Source of the DNA: Flavobacterium urumqiense
GTDB lineage: Bacteria; Bacteroidota; Bacteroidia; Flavobacteriales; Flavobacteriaceae
DNA length: 64,000 nucleotides
Direction: 5' to 3'
NCBI RefSeq assembly: GCF_900108015.1
Contig: NZ_FNVP01000003.1
Coordinates: 250,700 to 314,699 of the forward strand
This document shows positions 34,439-43,325 of this stretch, piece by piece. The translations under genes were made by a program, and so were the position numbers. Below the pieces are notes generated by a model. The model made no database searches, was not told where the DNA came from, and was given only the letters and a program-made list of their open reading frames with translations. Position 1 is the first letter of the stretch, and every line of letters begins with the position of its first letter.

Positions 34439-36310
34439 ATGATAAAAAAGACAATTATAGTTGCAGGGATTAGCGTGGTGCTATTGGCAACTGCTTGCAA
34501 AACAAAAGATTTAAAAATGAATGCAGAAAAGAAAGACATAGTCGATAATAAGAAAATTGTAGTATATCAAGTTTTCACCCGATTATTCGGAAATAAAAAT
34601 ACGACCAATAAACCTTGGGGAACTGCTGAAGAAAATGGAGTTGGAAAGTTTAATGATTTCACCGATAAAGCGCTACATGAAATAAAGGATTTAGGCGTAT
34701 CTTATATTTGGTATACAGGAGTTCCACATCATGCCTTGATTCGGGATTATACAGCAATAGGAATTTCGAATGATGATCCAGAAGTAGTAAAAGGAAGAGC
34801 TGGTTCTCCTTATGCAGTAAAAGATTACTATAATGTAAACCCTGATTTAGCGGTGAATCCGGAAAATCGGTTACAGGAATTTGAAGGATTAATTGCGAGA
34901 ACCCATAAAGCGGGATTAAAAGTGATTATTGATATTGTTCCCAATCATATTGCACGCAAATACGAAGGGAAGAATAATCCAGTTGGGGTTAACGACTTTG
35001 GTGCTGATGATGATGTTTCTGTTGAATATAAAAGAGACAATAATTTCTATTATATTCCAAATACTCGGTTTGAAATTCCAAATACTGCAAAACCATTAAA
35101 TGGCGAAAAGAACTTGTTAGTGGACGGAAAATTTCAGGAATACCCAGCCAAATGGACAGGAAATGGTTCTCGAATGGCAAAACCAGATAAGAATGATTGG
35201 TACGAAACCGTAAAAGTAAATTATGGAATTCGCCCGGATGGTTCTAAAGATTTCCCAACGCTTCCTGCTGGTTTTGATACCAAATCTTATCAAGAACATT
35301 ACAATTTTTGGAAAGATAAAGACGTTCCGGATTCTTGGAAAAAATTCCGTTCAATTGCTCTATATTGGAAAGCAAAAGGAGTAGACGGTTTTCGATATGA
35401 TATGGCCGAAATGGTTCCATATGAATTTTGGAGTTATATGAATTCTGCTGTAAAAATGGCTAACCCAGATGCTTTTTTATTGGCTGAAGTTTATAATCCT
35501 AAAGAATATAGAAATTACATTCATCTGGGGAAAATGGATTATCTGTATGATAAAGTCGAAACGTATGATAAATTAAAAGATATCATTCAAGGAAGATCAT
35601 TGCCTGATGGATTATCAGACATACAAAAGGGAATGGCAGATATTGAACATCATATGTTACATTTTCTCGATAATCATGATGAGCAGCGTTTAGCTAGCGC
35701 TGAATTTGCAGGAACACCTCAAAAAGGCAAGCCATTGATGGTCGTTTCGACTGCGATAAGTACTTCGCCAACTATGGTTTATTTTGGACAAGAAGTAGGA
35801 GAAGCAGGAAACGAAAATGCAGGTTTCGGTACCCATTCCAGAACTTCAATATTTGATTATATAGGAGTTCCAAATCATCAACGTTGGATGAATGGGGGAA
35901 AATTTGACGGAGGCCAACTCACACGAGACGAAAAAGAATTGCGTGATTTTTATAAACGATTGCTTAATTTTTCAATTAATAGTTCAGCATTAATGTCTGA
36001 ATTTGAAGAAATTCAAGCTCTAAATCGTAATAATACAAAAGGTTATGATCCTGGAATTTATTCATTCGCACGTTGGTCTGATACTCAAAAATTGATTGTG
36101 GTCGCAAATTTTTCTTGGCTTTCTACTAGCAATTTTGAACTAAACATTCCTTCCGACCTTATTCAAAAGTGGAATTTGAAAGATGGTAATTATACATTAA
36201 CGGATCAATTGTATCATAAAAGTTCGATTCAATTGCAAGTTATTAACGGTGAAGGAAAAGCGCGAATTACAATCGCTCCATCAGAATCATTTATTTATCA
36301 ATTGAAATAA
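34439..36310 (+). CDS. GH13 alpha-amylase family lipoprotein
   Basis: 623 residues with a lipoprotein signal (Cys20 in LLATACKTK). The GH13 barrel has IIDIVPNHIARKY (region I), nucleophile Asp321 in GVDGFRYDMAEM (region II), acid/base Glu350 in LLAEVYNP (region III) and Asp414 in FLDNHDEQR (region IV). The C-terminal beta domain ends at SESFIYQLK. The family hydrolyses alpha-glucans; as a lipoprotein it would act at the outer membrane or in the periplasm. It is monocistronic with a terminator, and no susC/susD genes adjoin, so it is not part of a visible polysaccharide utilisation locus. Confidence 0.88.
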   Translation: MIKKTIIVAGISVVLLATACKTKDLKMNAEKKDIVDNKKIVVYQVFTRLFGNKNTTNKPWGTAEENGVGKFNDFTDKALHEIKDLGVSYIWYTGVPHHALIRDYTAIGISNDDPEVVKGRAGSPYAVKDYYNVNPDLAVNPENRLQEFEGLIARTHKAGLKVIIDIVPNHIARKYEGKNNPVGVNDFGADDDVSVEYKRDNNFYYIPNTRFEIPNTAKPLNGEKNLLVDGKFQEYPAKWTGNGSRMAKPDKNDWYETVKVNYGIRPDGSKDFPTLPAGFDTKSYQEHYNFWKDKDVPDSWKKFRSIALYWKAKGVDGFRYDMAEMVPYEFWSYMNSAVKMANPDAFLLAEVYNPKEYRNYIHLGKMDYLYDKVETYDKLKDIIQGRSLPDGLSDIQKGMADIEHHMLHFLDNHDEQRLASAEFAGTPQKGKPLMVVSTAISTSPTMVYFGQEVGEAGNENAGFGTHSRTSIFDYIGVPNHQRWMNGGKFDGGQLTRDEKELRDFYKRLLNFSINSSALMSEFEEIQALNRNNTKGYDPGIYSFARWSDTQKLIVVANFSWLSTSNFELNIPSDLIQKWNLKDGNYTLTDQLYHKSSIQLQVINGEGKARITIAPSESFIYQLK

Positions 36311-36349
36311 CTCAATTATAATAAGATTTTTAATACTAAATTTCTATAA

Positions 36350-36390
36350 AAAATAAATGCTGCTACATATTTCGTAGCAGCATTTATTTT
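36350..36390. terminator. bidirectional terminator
   Basis: AAAATAAATGCTGCTAC (36350-36366) pairs with GTAGCAGCATTTATTTT (36374-36390), a 17-bp perfect stem with A/T flanks. It lies between the convergent amylase and superoxide dismutase genes. Confidence 0.85.
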
Positions 36391-36408
36391 ATCTTAAAAG
36401 TGAAACGG

Positions 36409-37179
36409 CTATTTCTTTACAGCAGATTCGTAATTCTCTGCTACTTTTTTCCAATTGATTACATTGAAAAATGCATCGATGTAATTTTTTCTTTTGTATT
36501 GGTAGTCAATATAATAAGCGTGCTCCCAAATGTCTAAAGCCAAAATAGGTTTTCCTGGTATTAATGCATTCAACATTAAAGGATTGTCTTGATTTTGAGT
36601 ACTCGTAATTTGTAATTCACCTGATTTATCAACTACTAGCCATACCCAACCAGAACCAAATAATTTTTCGGATTCATTTTTAAATAATGAAGTGAAATCT
36701 TCAAATGATCCAAATTTTTTAGTAATTGCGTCTGCTAAAAGATCAGTAGGCTGCCCGCCAGCTTTAGAAGCCATGCATCCCCAATATAGCGTGTGATTGT
36801 AAAAACCACCTGCATTATTTCTGAGATTAGCATCATTCAAATCTAATTTAGCTAATACTTCCTCTATCGTTAGGTTTTCCAATGGTGTTCCTGCTAACGC
36901 CCTGTTCAAATTATTGGTGTATGTAAGATAATGTTTAGAGTAATGCATTTCTAATGTAGCCGCAGAGATGTTTGGAGCTAATGCGTCGTAGGAATAAGGT
37001 AGTTTTTCCATCTGAAAAGAACCTTCATTTGCTTTCACATCTTCAGGAAGTCCCATAGCTACTTTTTCTTGAGCTGTAGGGAGAGGAACATCAACAACTT
37101 CAGTCAGTTTTTTATTATTACAGGACAGCAACAATGAGACTAAAAGCAAATTAGCTATTAAAAAAATATTATTTTTCAT
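36409..37179 (-). CDS. exported Fe/Mn superoxide dismutase, lipoprotein
   Basis: 256 residues. The start MKNNIFLIANLLLVSLLLSC is a lipoprotein signal with Cys20, so the enzyme is exported and membrane-anchored. The catalytic domain has YSYDALAPNISAATLEMHYS and KHYLTYTNNLN (first two metal ligands), GGFYNHTLYWGCMA, GSGWVWLVVD, and LALDIWEHAYYIDYQYKR with the last two ligands (Asp and His). Most bacterial SODs of this type are cytoplasmic, so the lipobox is notable. It is the last gene of the phospholipid operon, 6 nt after the acyl-CoA-binding protein gene. Confidence 0.88.
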   Translation of the reverse strand: MKNNIFLIANLLLVSLLLSCNNKKLTEVVDVPLPTAQEKVAMGLPEDVKANEGSFQMEKLPYSYDALAPNISAATLEMHYSKHYLTYTNNLNRALAGTPLENLTIEEVLAKLDLNDANLRNNAGGFYNHTLYWGCMASKAGGQPTDLLADAITKKFGSFEDFTSLFKNESEKLFGSGWVWLVVDKSGELQITSTQNQDNPLMLNALIPGKPILALDIWEHAYYIDYQYKRKNYIDAFFNVINWKKVAENYESAVKK

Positions 37180-37185
37180 TTGAAT

Positions 37186-37455
37186 TTATTTTTTTAAAAT
37201 AGAATTAATGATTTCGATGTACTGTTCTTTGGCTTCATCAGCAGTAAGATGGCTGACTTGCATCCAAGCATTGGTTTTGAAAGCATCTCTCAGATGATAG
37301 TTTGATGCTTGTTTTAAATCTAAAATTCCCAAAGTAGCCTGTTTATAAAAAGCATAAAGTCTCAGCTGGACATCTTGAGGTAAAGATGCCTGGGTCATTT
37401 TAGAAGCAATTTCAACGGCCTCTTGAAATCGGTTATCTAAATCTTTTTCAATCAT
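37186..37455 (-). CDS. acyl-CoA-binding protein (ACBP family)
   Basis: An 89-residue four-helix protein matching ACBP: LDNRFQEAVEIASKM, LRLYAFYKQATLGILDL (the family's lYalYKQAT-G signature), and AFKTNAWMQVSHLTADEAKE followed by QYIEIINSI. ACBPs bind long-chain acyl-CoA in the cytosol. ACBP genes are rarer in bacteria than in eukaryotes but are known in Bacteroidota. It overlaps the psd stop by one base and precedes SOD, linking it to phospholipid synthesis. Confidence 0.85.
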   Translation of the reverse strand: MIEKDLDNRFQEAVEIASKMTQASLPQDVQLRLYAFYKQATLGILDLKQASNYHLRDAFKTNAWMQVSHLTADEAKEQYIEIINSILKK

Positions 37456-38108
37456 TATCCTTTTGTAGCAATAATTGTTTTCCCTCCAATGGCTTTTTGA
37501 TTAAGCACCACATTGATAGGTGTTCCTAAAGGTAAAAATATATCTACTCTTGAACCAAATTTTATGAAACCTGCATCAGTTCCCTGAATAACTTGCATTC
37601 CTTCTTCGGCATAATTTACAATTCTTCGAGCTAAAGCTCCTGCAATTTGTCTATATAGAATTTTACCGAATGTCTCATTTTCAATGATAACTGTAGTTCT
37701 TTCGTTTTCTTCACTAGCTTTTGGATGCCATGCCACTAAAAATTTTCCAGGATGGTATTTACTGAATTTTACAATTCCGCTTAGGGCATAACGAGTCACA
37801 TGTACATTTATTGGTGACATGAAAATAGATATTTGAAGACGTTTGTCTTTGAAATATTCTCCCTCAAAAACTTCTTCAATAACAACTACTTTACCATCAA
37901 CAGGAGCAAGAATTTGATTTTCATTAAGGATAACAGTCCTTTTTGGATTTCTAAAAAATTGCAATATGATAATTAACACCAGGAATGCACTTATTTGAAT
38001 CAACATTTTAATCCAGTTGGTGTCAATAAATTTATCAGACAATAAAAGCACTCCTGTACTGAAAATGATGCCTAATAATATAGACGGGGTTCCTTCTTTA
38101 TGAAACAT
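37455..38108 (-). CDS. psd: phosphatidylserine decarboxylase proenzyme
   Basis: 217 residues, the short Psd-A type. An N-terminal hydrophobic hairpin (about residues 10-45) precedes the domain with LAPVDGKVVVIEEV, QISIFMSPINVHVTRYALSG and GTDAGFIKFGSRVDIFLPLG. The Gly-Ser in FGSRVD is the self-cleavage site that makes the pyruvoyl group. It converts phosphatidylserine to phosphatidylethanolamine in the inner membrane. It overlaps the cdsA stop by 11 nt, so the two lipid steps are coupled. Confidence 0.9.
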   Translation of the reverse strand: MFHKEGTPSILLGIIFSTGVLLLSDKFIDTNWIKMLIQISAFLVLIIILQFFRNPKRTVILNENQILAPVDGKVVVIEEVFEGEYFKDKRLQISIFMSPINVHVTRYALSGIVKFSKYHPGKFLVAWHPKASEENERTTVIIENETFGKILYRQIAGALARRIVNYAEEGMQVIQGTDAGFIKFGSRVDIFLPLGTPINVVLNQKAIGGKTIIATKG

Positions 38109-38988
38109 AGTTTAAGATTTGGTAAAATAAAAATATAATTGGTGCTACAAATATAACACTATCTAGTCGATCTAGAATGCCTCCATGACCAGGCATTATA
38201 CTGCCGCTATCTTTTACGCCAGCAATACGTTTGAATTTGGATTCAATTAAGTCTCCTATTGTACCTAAGATCCCAACAATAACAGCAATTGAGGTCCAAA
38301 TTAATATTGATTTTTCGCTAAACTGCGGATTGGCTCTTATATAATATTTTGAGATAAGATAACCTGCTAAAACTGCAAAAATAATTCCGCCAAGAAATCC
38401 TTCAACTGTTTTTTTAGGGGATATTTTTTCAAGTAATTTGGTTCGGCCTATAGATTTCCCAACAATATAAGCGAAGGTGTCGTTAGTCCATATTAAAATG
38501 AATAATCCAATTATAATTTTAGGATTATAATCATTTATTCCAAAAGAAATTTTAGTAATGAATACAAATGGTAGGATAATATACCCTAATAAGTATAAGT
38601 ATTTTGATGAAGTGCTTATTTTTTGAATGTTATCATAAAATAAGAAAAGGATACATTTGATGGATACTACCAATGCGATAACCAATAAAACAATATCTAA
38701 TTGTTGTATGTCTATTGCAATTTCTAAATCAGTATTAAATAATTGATTGATACTATCGGTAGTGATTTTATTGTAATGACTCACTAAAGTTACAGAAATG
38801 TATAAAACTGTTCCGAAAAAAATTGGAAATACTTTGTTTATTTGTACTAAATTACAAAATTCATAAATAGCAATAATCAGGAAAGCTCCAAATAATATAA
38901 AAAAGCTTTCAGTTGAATATAATATTGCGGCTAATAATAAAATTATGTAAACAGCACCAGACATTGCCCTCTTAAGTGTTTCATTCAT
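38098..38988 (-). CDS. cdsA: phosphatidate cytidylyltransferase
   Basis: 296 residues with about eight membrane helices. The CdsA signature is at the C-terminal third: TIGDLIESKFKRIAGVKDSG, then IMPGHGGILDRLDSVIF (the S-x-MPGHGG--DR-DS family pattern). It activates phosphatidic acid to CDP-diacylglycerol, the precursor of phosphatidylserine that the next gene's enzyme then decarboxylates. It starts one nucleotide after the LUD-protein stop. Confidence 0.92.
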   Translation of the reverse strand: MNETLKRAMSGAVYIILLLAAILYSTESFFILFGAFLIIAIYEFCNLVQINKVFPIFFGTVLYISVTLVSHYNKITTDSINQLFNTDLEIAIDIQQLDIVLLVIALVVSIKCILFLFYDNIQKISTSSKYLYLLGYIILPFVFITKISFGINDYNPKIIIGLFILIWTNDTFAYIVGKSIGRTKLLEKISPKKTVEGFLGGIIFAVLAGYLISKYYIRANPQFSEKSILIWTSIAVIVGILGTIGDLIESKFKRIAGVKDSGSIMPGHGGILDRLDSVIFVAPIIFLFYQILNYVS

Positions 38989-38989
38989 C

Positions 38990-39592
38990 TTATTGGTCTT
39001 CTAAAAGCAACAAATAAAGATTTTTAGCAGAACTTCCGTATTGTGTAAAATCTTCCTCTTTAGCTTTTTCGAAATATTTTATAGTGGTAATGTTGGTAGG
39101 GTAGTCTCTTTCGTATTTCTTTTTTATAGCGCTAAGACCATCGCTTTTGGTAGCAAGAATTTGGCTGGTAGTGGCTAAAATTATAATGTTTGCAGGAAGT
39201 TCGTTTGGTTTGTGCTGTTTTATTTGCTTCGAAGAAAATAATATAGAACCCTCTTCCGCAATTAAATTTTCACAAGTTGCAAAAAGAAATTTAGGATTTG
39301 CTGCTTTATCGTAGGTAAGATTATTTTCATCAAGAATCTCAAAAAGGGAAGGGTCATAACACATTACAGCACTTTCAAACCAATCATTTTCTTCTAGTAT
39401 GTTTTCAAAATGTTCACTTACTTCTTCTGAGTTTTCACAATATAAAAATTTACCACCATTTTTTTTAAAATTATATATAAATTTTTCATCTATAGAGGTA
39501 GCATTATCAGTAAAGGATTTACTAAATTCACTTTCTTTATCTTCATCAGAGGCTGGGTTACTAGAACCAAAAAATTTTCTAAAAAGACTCAT
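38990..39592 (-). CDS. LUD-domain protein (LutC/YkgG-like)
   Basis: 200 residues with the LUD fold: FSKSFTDNATSIDEKFIYNF, GGKFLYCENSEEVSEHFENI, FLFATCENLIAEEGSILFSS, ANIIILATTSQILATKSDGL, YGSSAKNLYLLLLEDQ. LUD proteins (LutC) accompany iron-sulfur lactate oxidation in other bacteria, but here it is the first gene of a phospholipid operon with one base to cdsA. The role is unknown; no LutA or LutB genes are near. Confidence 0.8.
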   Translation of the reverse strand: MSLFRKFFGSSNPASDEDKESEFSKSFTDNATSIDEKFIYNFKKNGGKFLYCENSEEVSEHFENILEENDWFESAVMCYDPSLFEILDENNLTYDKAANPKFLFATCENLIAEEGSILFSSKQIKQHKPNELPANIIILATTSQILATKSDGLSAIKKKYERDYPTNITTIKYFEKAKEEDFTQYGSSAKNLYLLLLEDQ

Positions 39593-39630
39593 ATACTTTT
39601 AAACTACTTGATTTATTATTTGAAAACGTT

Positions 39631-39638
39631 CAAAGATA
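39631..39638 (-). promoter_or_regulatory. -7 element for the LUD-cdsA-psd-ACBP-SOD operon
   Basis: On the minus strand TATCTTTG lies 38 nt upstream of the LUD ATG, directly next to the ftsH terminator stem. Its TTG partner (39653-39655) is only 14 nt away, so the promoter is plausible rather than ideal. Confidence 0.45.
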
Positions 39639-39640
39639 AA

Positions 39641-39679
39641 AAAATCTTAATTCAAAAGAGGTTTTTGAATTAAGATTTT
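39641..39679 (-). terminator. intrinsic terminator of rsfS-ftsH
   Basis: AAAATCTTAATTCAAAA (39641-39657) pairs with TTTTGAATTAAGATTTT (39663-39679) 29 nt after the ftsH stop. The following A-run on the plus strand reads as U in the transcript. Confidence 0.75.
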
Positions 39680-39707
39680 AAAAATATTTAAATTGTATGT
39701 TTTTTTT

Positions 39708-41633
39708 TTAAGAGACTACTTCTTCAAGATTTTTATCAAAAGTTCTTTTTCCAAAAATAGCTTCTAAATCATCTTTGAAAATAACTTCCTTTTCAATGAG
39801 TATATTTGCAAGCTGATTTAGCTTGTCTTTATTTTCTTCTAATATTTCAATAGCTCTTTGGTATTGACTTTCAATAAGTAATGAAATTTCTTCGTCAATG
39901 ATTCTTGCGGTTTCTTCAGAATATGGTTTTGAAAAACTATATTCACTTTGGCCGGTTGAATCATAATAAGTAACGTTACCAATTTTTTCATTCAAACCAT
40001 ATATTGTAACCATTGCTCGAGCTTGCTTAGTCACTTTTTCTAAATCGCTTAATGCTCCAGTAGAAATTCTGTTGAAAGTCACTTTTTCAGCAGCTCTACC
40101 ACCCATTGTAGCGCACATTTCGTCTAGCATTTGATCAGGACGAACAATTAATCGTTCTTCCGGTAAATACCATGCTGCTCCAAGGCTTTGTCCTCTTGGA
40201 ACAATTGTCACTTTAATTAACGGTGCAGCGTGTTCTAGCATCCAGCTTACAGTTGCGTGACCAGCTTCGTGAATAGCAATTGCTTTCTTTTCTTCTGGAG
40301 TTACAATTTTATTTTTCTTTTCAAGACCACCAACAATTCTGTCAACAGCATCAAGGAAATCTTGTTTATCAACAGCTGTTTTGTTGTTTCTCGCAGCAAT
40401 CAAAGCAGCTTCATTACATACATTAGCAATATCAGCACCTGAAAAACCAGGAGTTTGTTTTGCTAAAAAGTCTGTATCAAGTCCTTCGATTTTTTTCAAA
40501 GGAGCTAAGTGAACTTTAAAGATTTCAGCACGTTCACGAATATCGGGTAAATCAACAAAAATTTGTCTGTCAAATCGTCCCGCACGCATCAAGGCTTTGT
40601 CAAGAACATCGGCTCTATTTGTAGCAGCCAAAACAATTACGTTAGAATTGGTACCAAAACCATCCATCTCTGTTAACAATTGGTTCAAAGTATTCTCACG
40701 TTCATCGTTCCCACCTGACATATTGCTTTTTCCTCTAGCTCTACCTACCGCATCAATTTCATCAATAAAAATGATCGCTGGAGATTTTTCTTTTGCTTGT
40801 TTAAATAGGTCACGCACACGTGATGCTCCTACACCTACAAACATTTCAACAAAATCAGAACCAGATAAAGAGAAAAACGGTACTTGTGCTTCACCTGCAA
40901 CGGCTTTCGCTAATAAGGTTTTTCCTGTTCCGGGAGGTCCAACCAATAAGGCTCCTTTTGGAATTTTTCCTCCAAGGTTGGTGTATTTTTCAGGATTTTT
41001 TAAAAATTCTACAATTTCTTGTATTTCTTCTTTTGCTCCTTCAAGTCCGGCTACATCTTTAAATGTAGTCTTAATATCTGTTTTTTCGTCAAAAAGCTTA
41101 GCTTTCGATTTGCCGATATTAAAAATCTGTCCGCCGCCACCTCCGCCGCCGCCTGACATTTTTCTCATAATAAAAATCCAGACACCAATGATGATAATTA
41201 TTGGTAATAAACTGATGAGTATATCAGTCCAGTTGTTTTTTGGCAAGAAATTAAAATCTTTTAATTTTCCTTCGGCAACTGCTTTTTCCAGTTTAGTTTG
41301 AAATATTTGATCATTTCCAATATCAAAAGAGTAATGAGGACCTTTATTAGGTCTGTCAAAAACATCTTTTGCTACTTTTTTATGAACAGCATCTTTTAAT
41401 GCTGCTGCGTTAAGATACACCTCGGCTTCTGTTTTGTTGTAAACGATAACTTTTTCAATTTGTCCTTTTTCTAAATAGGTATTAAATTTAGATGAAGTTA
41501 ATTGTGCGGGTTCTTGTAAGCTGGATCCCCCAGTTATAAAACTTATAAACAAAAAAATTAATAATATTGCAGTGTAAATTAACCAAGGACTTACTTTGAA
41601 TTTATTCGAATTTGGATTATTATCTTTAGCCAT
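39708..41633 (-). CDS. ftsH: ATP-dependent zinc metalloprotease FtsH
   Basis: 641 residues. Two membrane helices lie at about 16-33 and 137-157 around a periplasmic domain, followed by a glycine run (161-168). The AAA domain has Walker A GPPGTGKT (232-239), Walker B AIIFIDEIDAVG, and second region of homology ATNRADVLDKALMRAGRFDR. The M41 protease domain has HEAGH (455-459) and the third zinc ligand in the later DLEK region. It degrades unstable membrane and heat-shock proteins. It lies 14 nt downstream of rsfS, a common pairing in Bacteroidota. Confidence 0.95.
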   Translation of the reverse strand: MAKDNNPNSNKFKVSPWLIYTAILLIFLFISFITGGSSLQEPAQLTSSKFNTYLEKGQIEKVIVYNKTEAEVYLNAAALKDAVHKKVAKDVFDRPNKGPHYSFDIGNDQIFQTKLEKAVAEGKLKDFNFLPKNNWTDILISLLPIIIIIGVWIFIMRKMSGGGGGGGGQIFNIGKSKAKLFDEKTDIKTTFKDVAGLEGAKEEIQEIVEFLKNPEKYTNLGGKIPKGALLVGPPGTGKTLLAKAVAGEAQVPFFSLSGSDFVEMFVGVGASRVRDLFKQAKEKSPAIIFIDEIDAVGRARGKSNMSGGNDERENTLNQLLTEMDGFGTNSNVIVLAATNRADVLDKALMRAGRFDRQIFVDLPDIRERAEIFKVHLAPLKKIEGLDTDFLAKQTPGFSGADIANVCNEAALIAARNNKTAVDKQDFLDAVDRIVGGLEKKNKIVTPEEKKAIAIHEAGHATVSWMLEHAAPLIKVTIVPRGQSLGAAWYLPEERLIVRPDQMLDEMCATMGGRAAEKVTFNRISTGALSDLEKVTKQARAMVTIYGLNEKIGNVTYYDSTGQSEYSFSKPYSEETARIIDEEISLLIESQYQRAIEILEENKDKLNQLANILIEKEVIFKDDLEAIFGKRTFDKNLEEVVS

Positions 41634-41647
41634 TATAAGTTATTTCT

Positions 41648-42019
41648 TTAGTATTTGTTTTGGATCGTAGTGATTTTTGCATCACCCCAAAGGCTCTCTA
41701 TATTGTAATATTCACGGATGTGTTTTTGGAAAACATGCACTACTATATTGACATAATCCATAAGAACCCATTCCGCATTGTCAGTTCCTTCAACATGCCA
41801 AGGTTTGTCTTTCAATTCTTTTGAAACTGTTTTTTGAATAGAGCTAACAATCGCGTTAACTTGTGTATTTGAATTACCATTGCAGATGATAAAATAGTCA
41901 CAAACGGCGGTGTCTATTTCTCTTAAATCAAGAATATCGATATCATTTCCTTTTACCTCTTCTATGCCTTTAATGATGTTTGCCAATAGGTCATCATTAT
42001 TTATAGTCTTTTTCGCCAT
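41648..42019 (-). CDS. rsfS: ribosome silencing factor RsfS
   Basis: 123 residues of the RsfS/Iojap family: NIIKGIEEVKGNDIDILDLR, CDYFIICNGNSNTQVNAIVS, KPWHVEGTDNAEWVLMDYVN, IVVHVFQKHIREYYNIESLW. It binds ribosomal protein uL14 and blocks subunit joining during starvation. It is the first gene of the rsfS-ftsH unit, divergent from birA with a shared 95-nt control region. Confidence 0.92.
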   Translation of the reverse strand: MAKKTINNDDLLANIIKGIEEVKGNDIDILDLREIDTAVCDYFIICNGNSNTQVNAIVSSIQKTVSKELKDKPWHVEGTDNAEWVLMDYVNIVVHVFQKHIREYYNIESLWGDAKITTIQNKY

Positions 42020-42037
42020 GAATTATTTTTAAATAAG

Positions 42038-42071
42038 TTTGTAAAGTTACCATTTTTTGTGATTATTTTTG
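42038..42071 (+). promoter_or_regulatory. promoter of birA
   Basis: TTTG (42038-42041), 22 nt, then TATTTTTG (42064-42071). It fits the Bacteroidota form at the long end of the spacing range. The leader to the ATG at 42115 would be about 37 nt. Confidence 0.45.
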
Positions 42072-42114
42072 AACCTTAACATAATATTAAATTCTGTTTC
42101 ACAAAATACGTTAT

Positions 42115-42843
42115 ATGAAACTAATCAAACTCGATGCCATAGATTCAACAAATGAGTTTCTCAAAGGATTATCAAACAAACAAGTACTGGAAAACTTTAC
42201 GGTAGTTACTGCTGAAAATCAAACAAAAGGAAAAGGACAAATGGGAGCCATTTGGGCTTCTGAGGCGGGTAAAAACTTAATATTGAGTGTTTTGGTAAAG
42301 GATTTTTTATCAGATATTTGTCAGATATATAATCTCAATATAATAGTCTCGCTCGCCGTAATTGATGCCCTTAAATTATATAAGATTCCAAATCTTAGTA
42401 TCAAATGGCCAAACGACATTATGTCATATAATAAAAAAATAGGTGGTATTTTGATTGAAAACAGCATCAAAAGTGACGGAAGTATCGTTTCTATTGTCGG
42501 TTTAGGTTTAAATGTAAATCAAACTAATTTTGAAAATTTGCCTAAAGCGTCTTCACTGGCAGTTATTTCGCATGCAAAATTTGACAAAGAAGATTTACTA
42601 TTTACAATTATTGATAATTTGGAACAAAAGATTAAACTATGGAAGCATCAATCGGATTTATTATGGTTGGATTACTCCAATAAGTTATTTAAAAAAGGAA
42701 TTCCAATGCCTTTTTCAAATCTAAACAATCAAAATTTTATGGGAATTATTCAAGGCATATCATCAATAGGGAAACTCGAAATTCTCTTGGAAGATGATAG
42801 TATTTCTGAATTTGATATTAAAGAAATTCAAATGCTGTATTAA
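42115..42843 (+). CDS. birA: biotin--[acetyl-CoA-carboxylase] ligase
   Basis: 242 residues, the short BirA type without an N-terminal DNA-binding domain, so it is not a repressor. Motifs: LDAIDSTNEFLKG, the biotinyl-AMP-binding loop TAENQTKGKGQMGAIWASEA (a variant of GRGRxGRxW), SIKWPNDIMSYNKKIGGILI and IVGLGLNVNQTN. The C-terminal SH3-like domain ends at EFDIKEIQMLY. It attaches biotin to the acetyl-CoA carboxylase carrier protein. Monocistronic, between a divergent rsfS and a terminator. Confidence 0.92.
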   Translation: MKLIKLDAIDSTNEFLKGLSNKQVLENFTVVTAENQTKGKGQMGAIWASEAGKNLILSVLVKDFLSDICQIYNLNIIVSLAVIDALKLYKIPNLSIKWPNDIMSYNKKIGGILIENSIKSDGSIVSIVGLGLNVNQTNFENLPKASSLAVISHAKFDKEDLLFTIIDNLEQKIKLWKHQSDLLWLDYSNKLFKKGIPMPFSNLNNQNFMGIIQGISSIGKLEILLEDDSISEFDIKEIQMLY

Positions 42844-42846
42844 AAA

Positions 42847-42888
42847 AAGATGTTTAAGATCGAATTCGATTCTAATCTTAAACATCTT
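42847..42888. terminator. bidirectional terminator with palindromic loop
   Basis: AAGATGTTTAAGAT (42847-42860) pairs with ATCTTAAACATCTT (42875-42888); the loop contains CGAATTCG. It lies between convergent birA and the SRPBCC gene. Confidence 0.75.
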
Positions 42889-42908
42889 CAATATCAGCTT
42901 TGTGGTGT

Positions 42909-43301
42909 CTACAATTTAACCATATTAGTGGCTAAAGATTGAATAAATTTTCCAATAGGACCTTTTATCATCATTGCCATCATAGGATTAAAATCTCCTT
43001 CAAAATCAAGTTTAACATCACTTGAATTATCCGTAATTGCATTAATATTAGCAATTAATGTGAATGGAAGTTTGTCGCTCGCCGCACCCAAAACAATTTT
43101 GTTTGGCGCTACTTTTTCTTTCATTTTTAATTTTATTTCCGGCATACCTTTTAATCCAAAAATAAAAGCATCGTCACCAATAACTTCAAATTTTGCAATA
43201 TTTTCAGGCATTAATTTTTCGAAATTTTGCACATTGCTCAATAAATCAAATAATTCTTGTGCTGATTTTCCGACAGTAACTTTTGGACTTTCTAAGTTCA
43301 T
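42909..43301 (-). CDS. SRPBCC/START-like protein
   Basis: 130 residues with the CoxG/SRPBCC ligand-binding helix-grip pattern: KVTVGKSAQELFDLLSNVQN, FEKLMPENIAKFEVIGDDAF, VKLDFEGDFNPMMAMMIKGP, KFIQSLATNMVKL. The family binds hydrophobic ligands in a deep cavity. No signal peptide. It follows pyrE on the same strand after 24 nt, so it is probably co-transcribed; a metabolic link is not apparent. The ligand is unknown. Confidence 0.75.
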   Translation of the reverse strand: MNLESPKVTVGKSAQELFDLLSNVQNFEKLMPENIAKFEVIGDDAFIFGLKGMPEIKLKMKEKVAPNKIVLGAASDKLPFTLIANINAITDNSSDVKLDFEGDFNPMMAMMIKGPIGKFIQSLATNMVKL

Positions 43302-43325
43302 ATATTTTAGATTATTTTATTTTAT

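Noticed and set aside
40597..41301. 234-codon plus-strand frame opposite ftsH
   Set aside because: Mirror of the conserved AAA domain, including a proline run that is the antisense of the glycine run; no family features.
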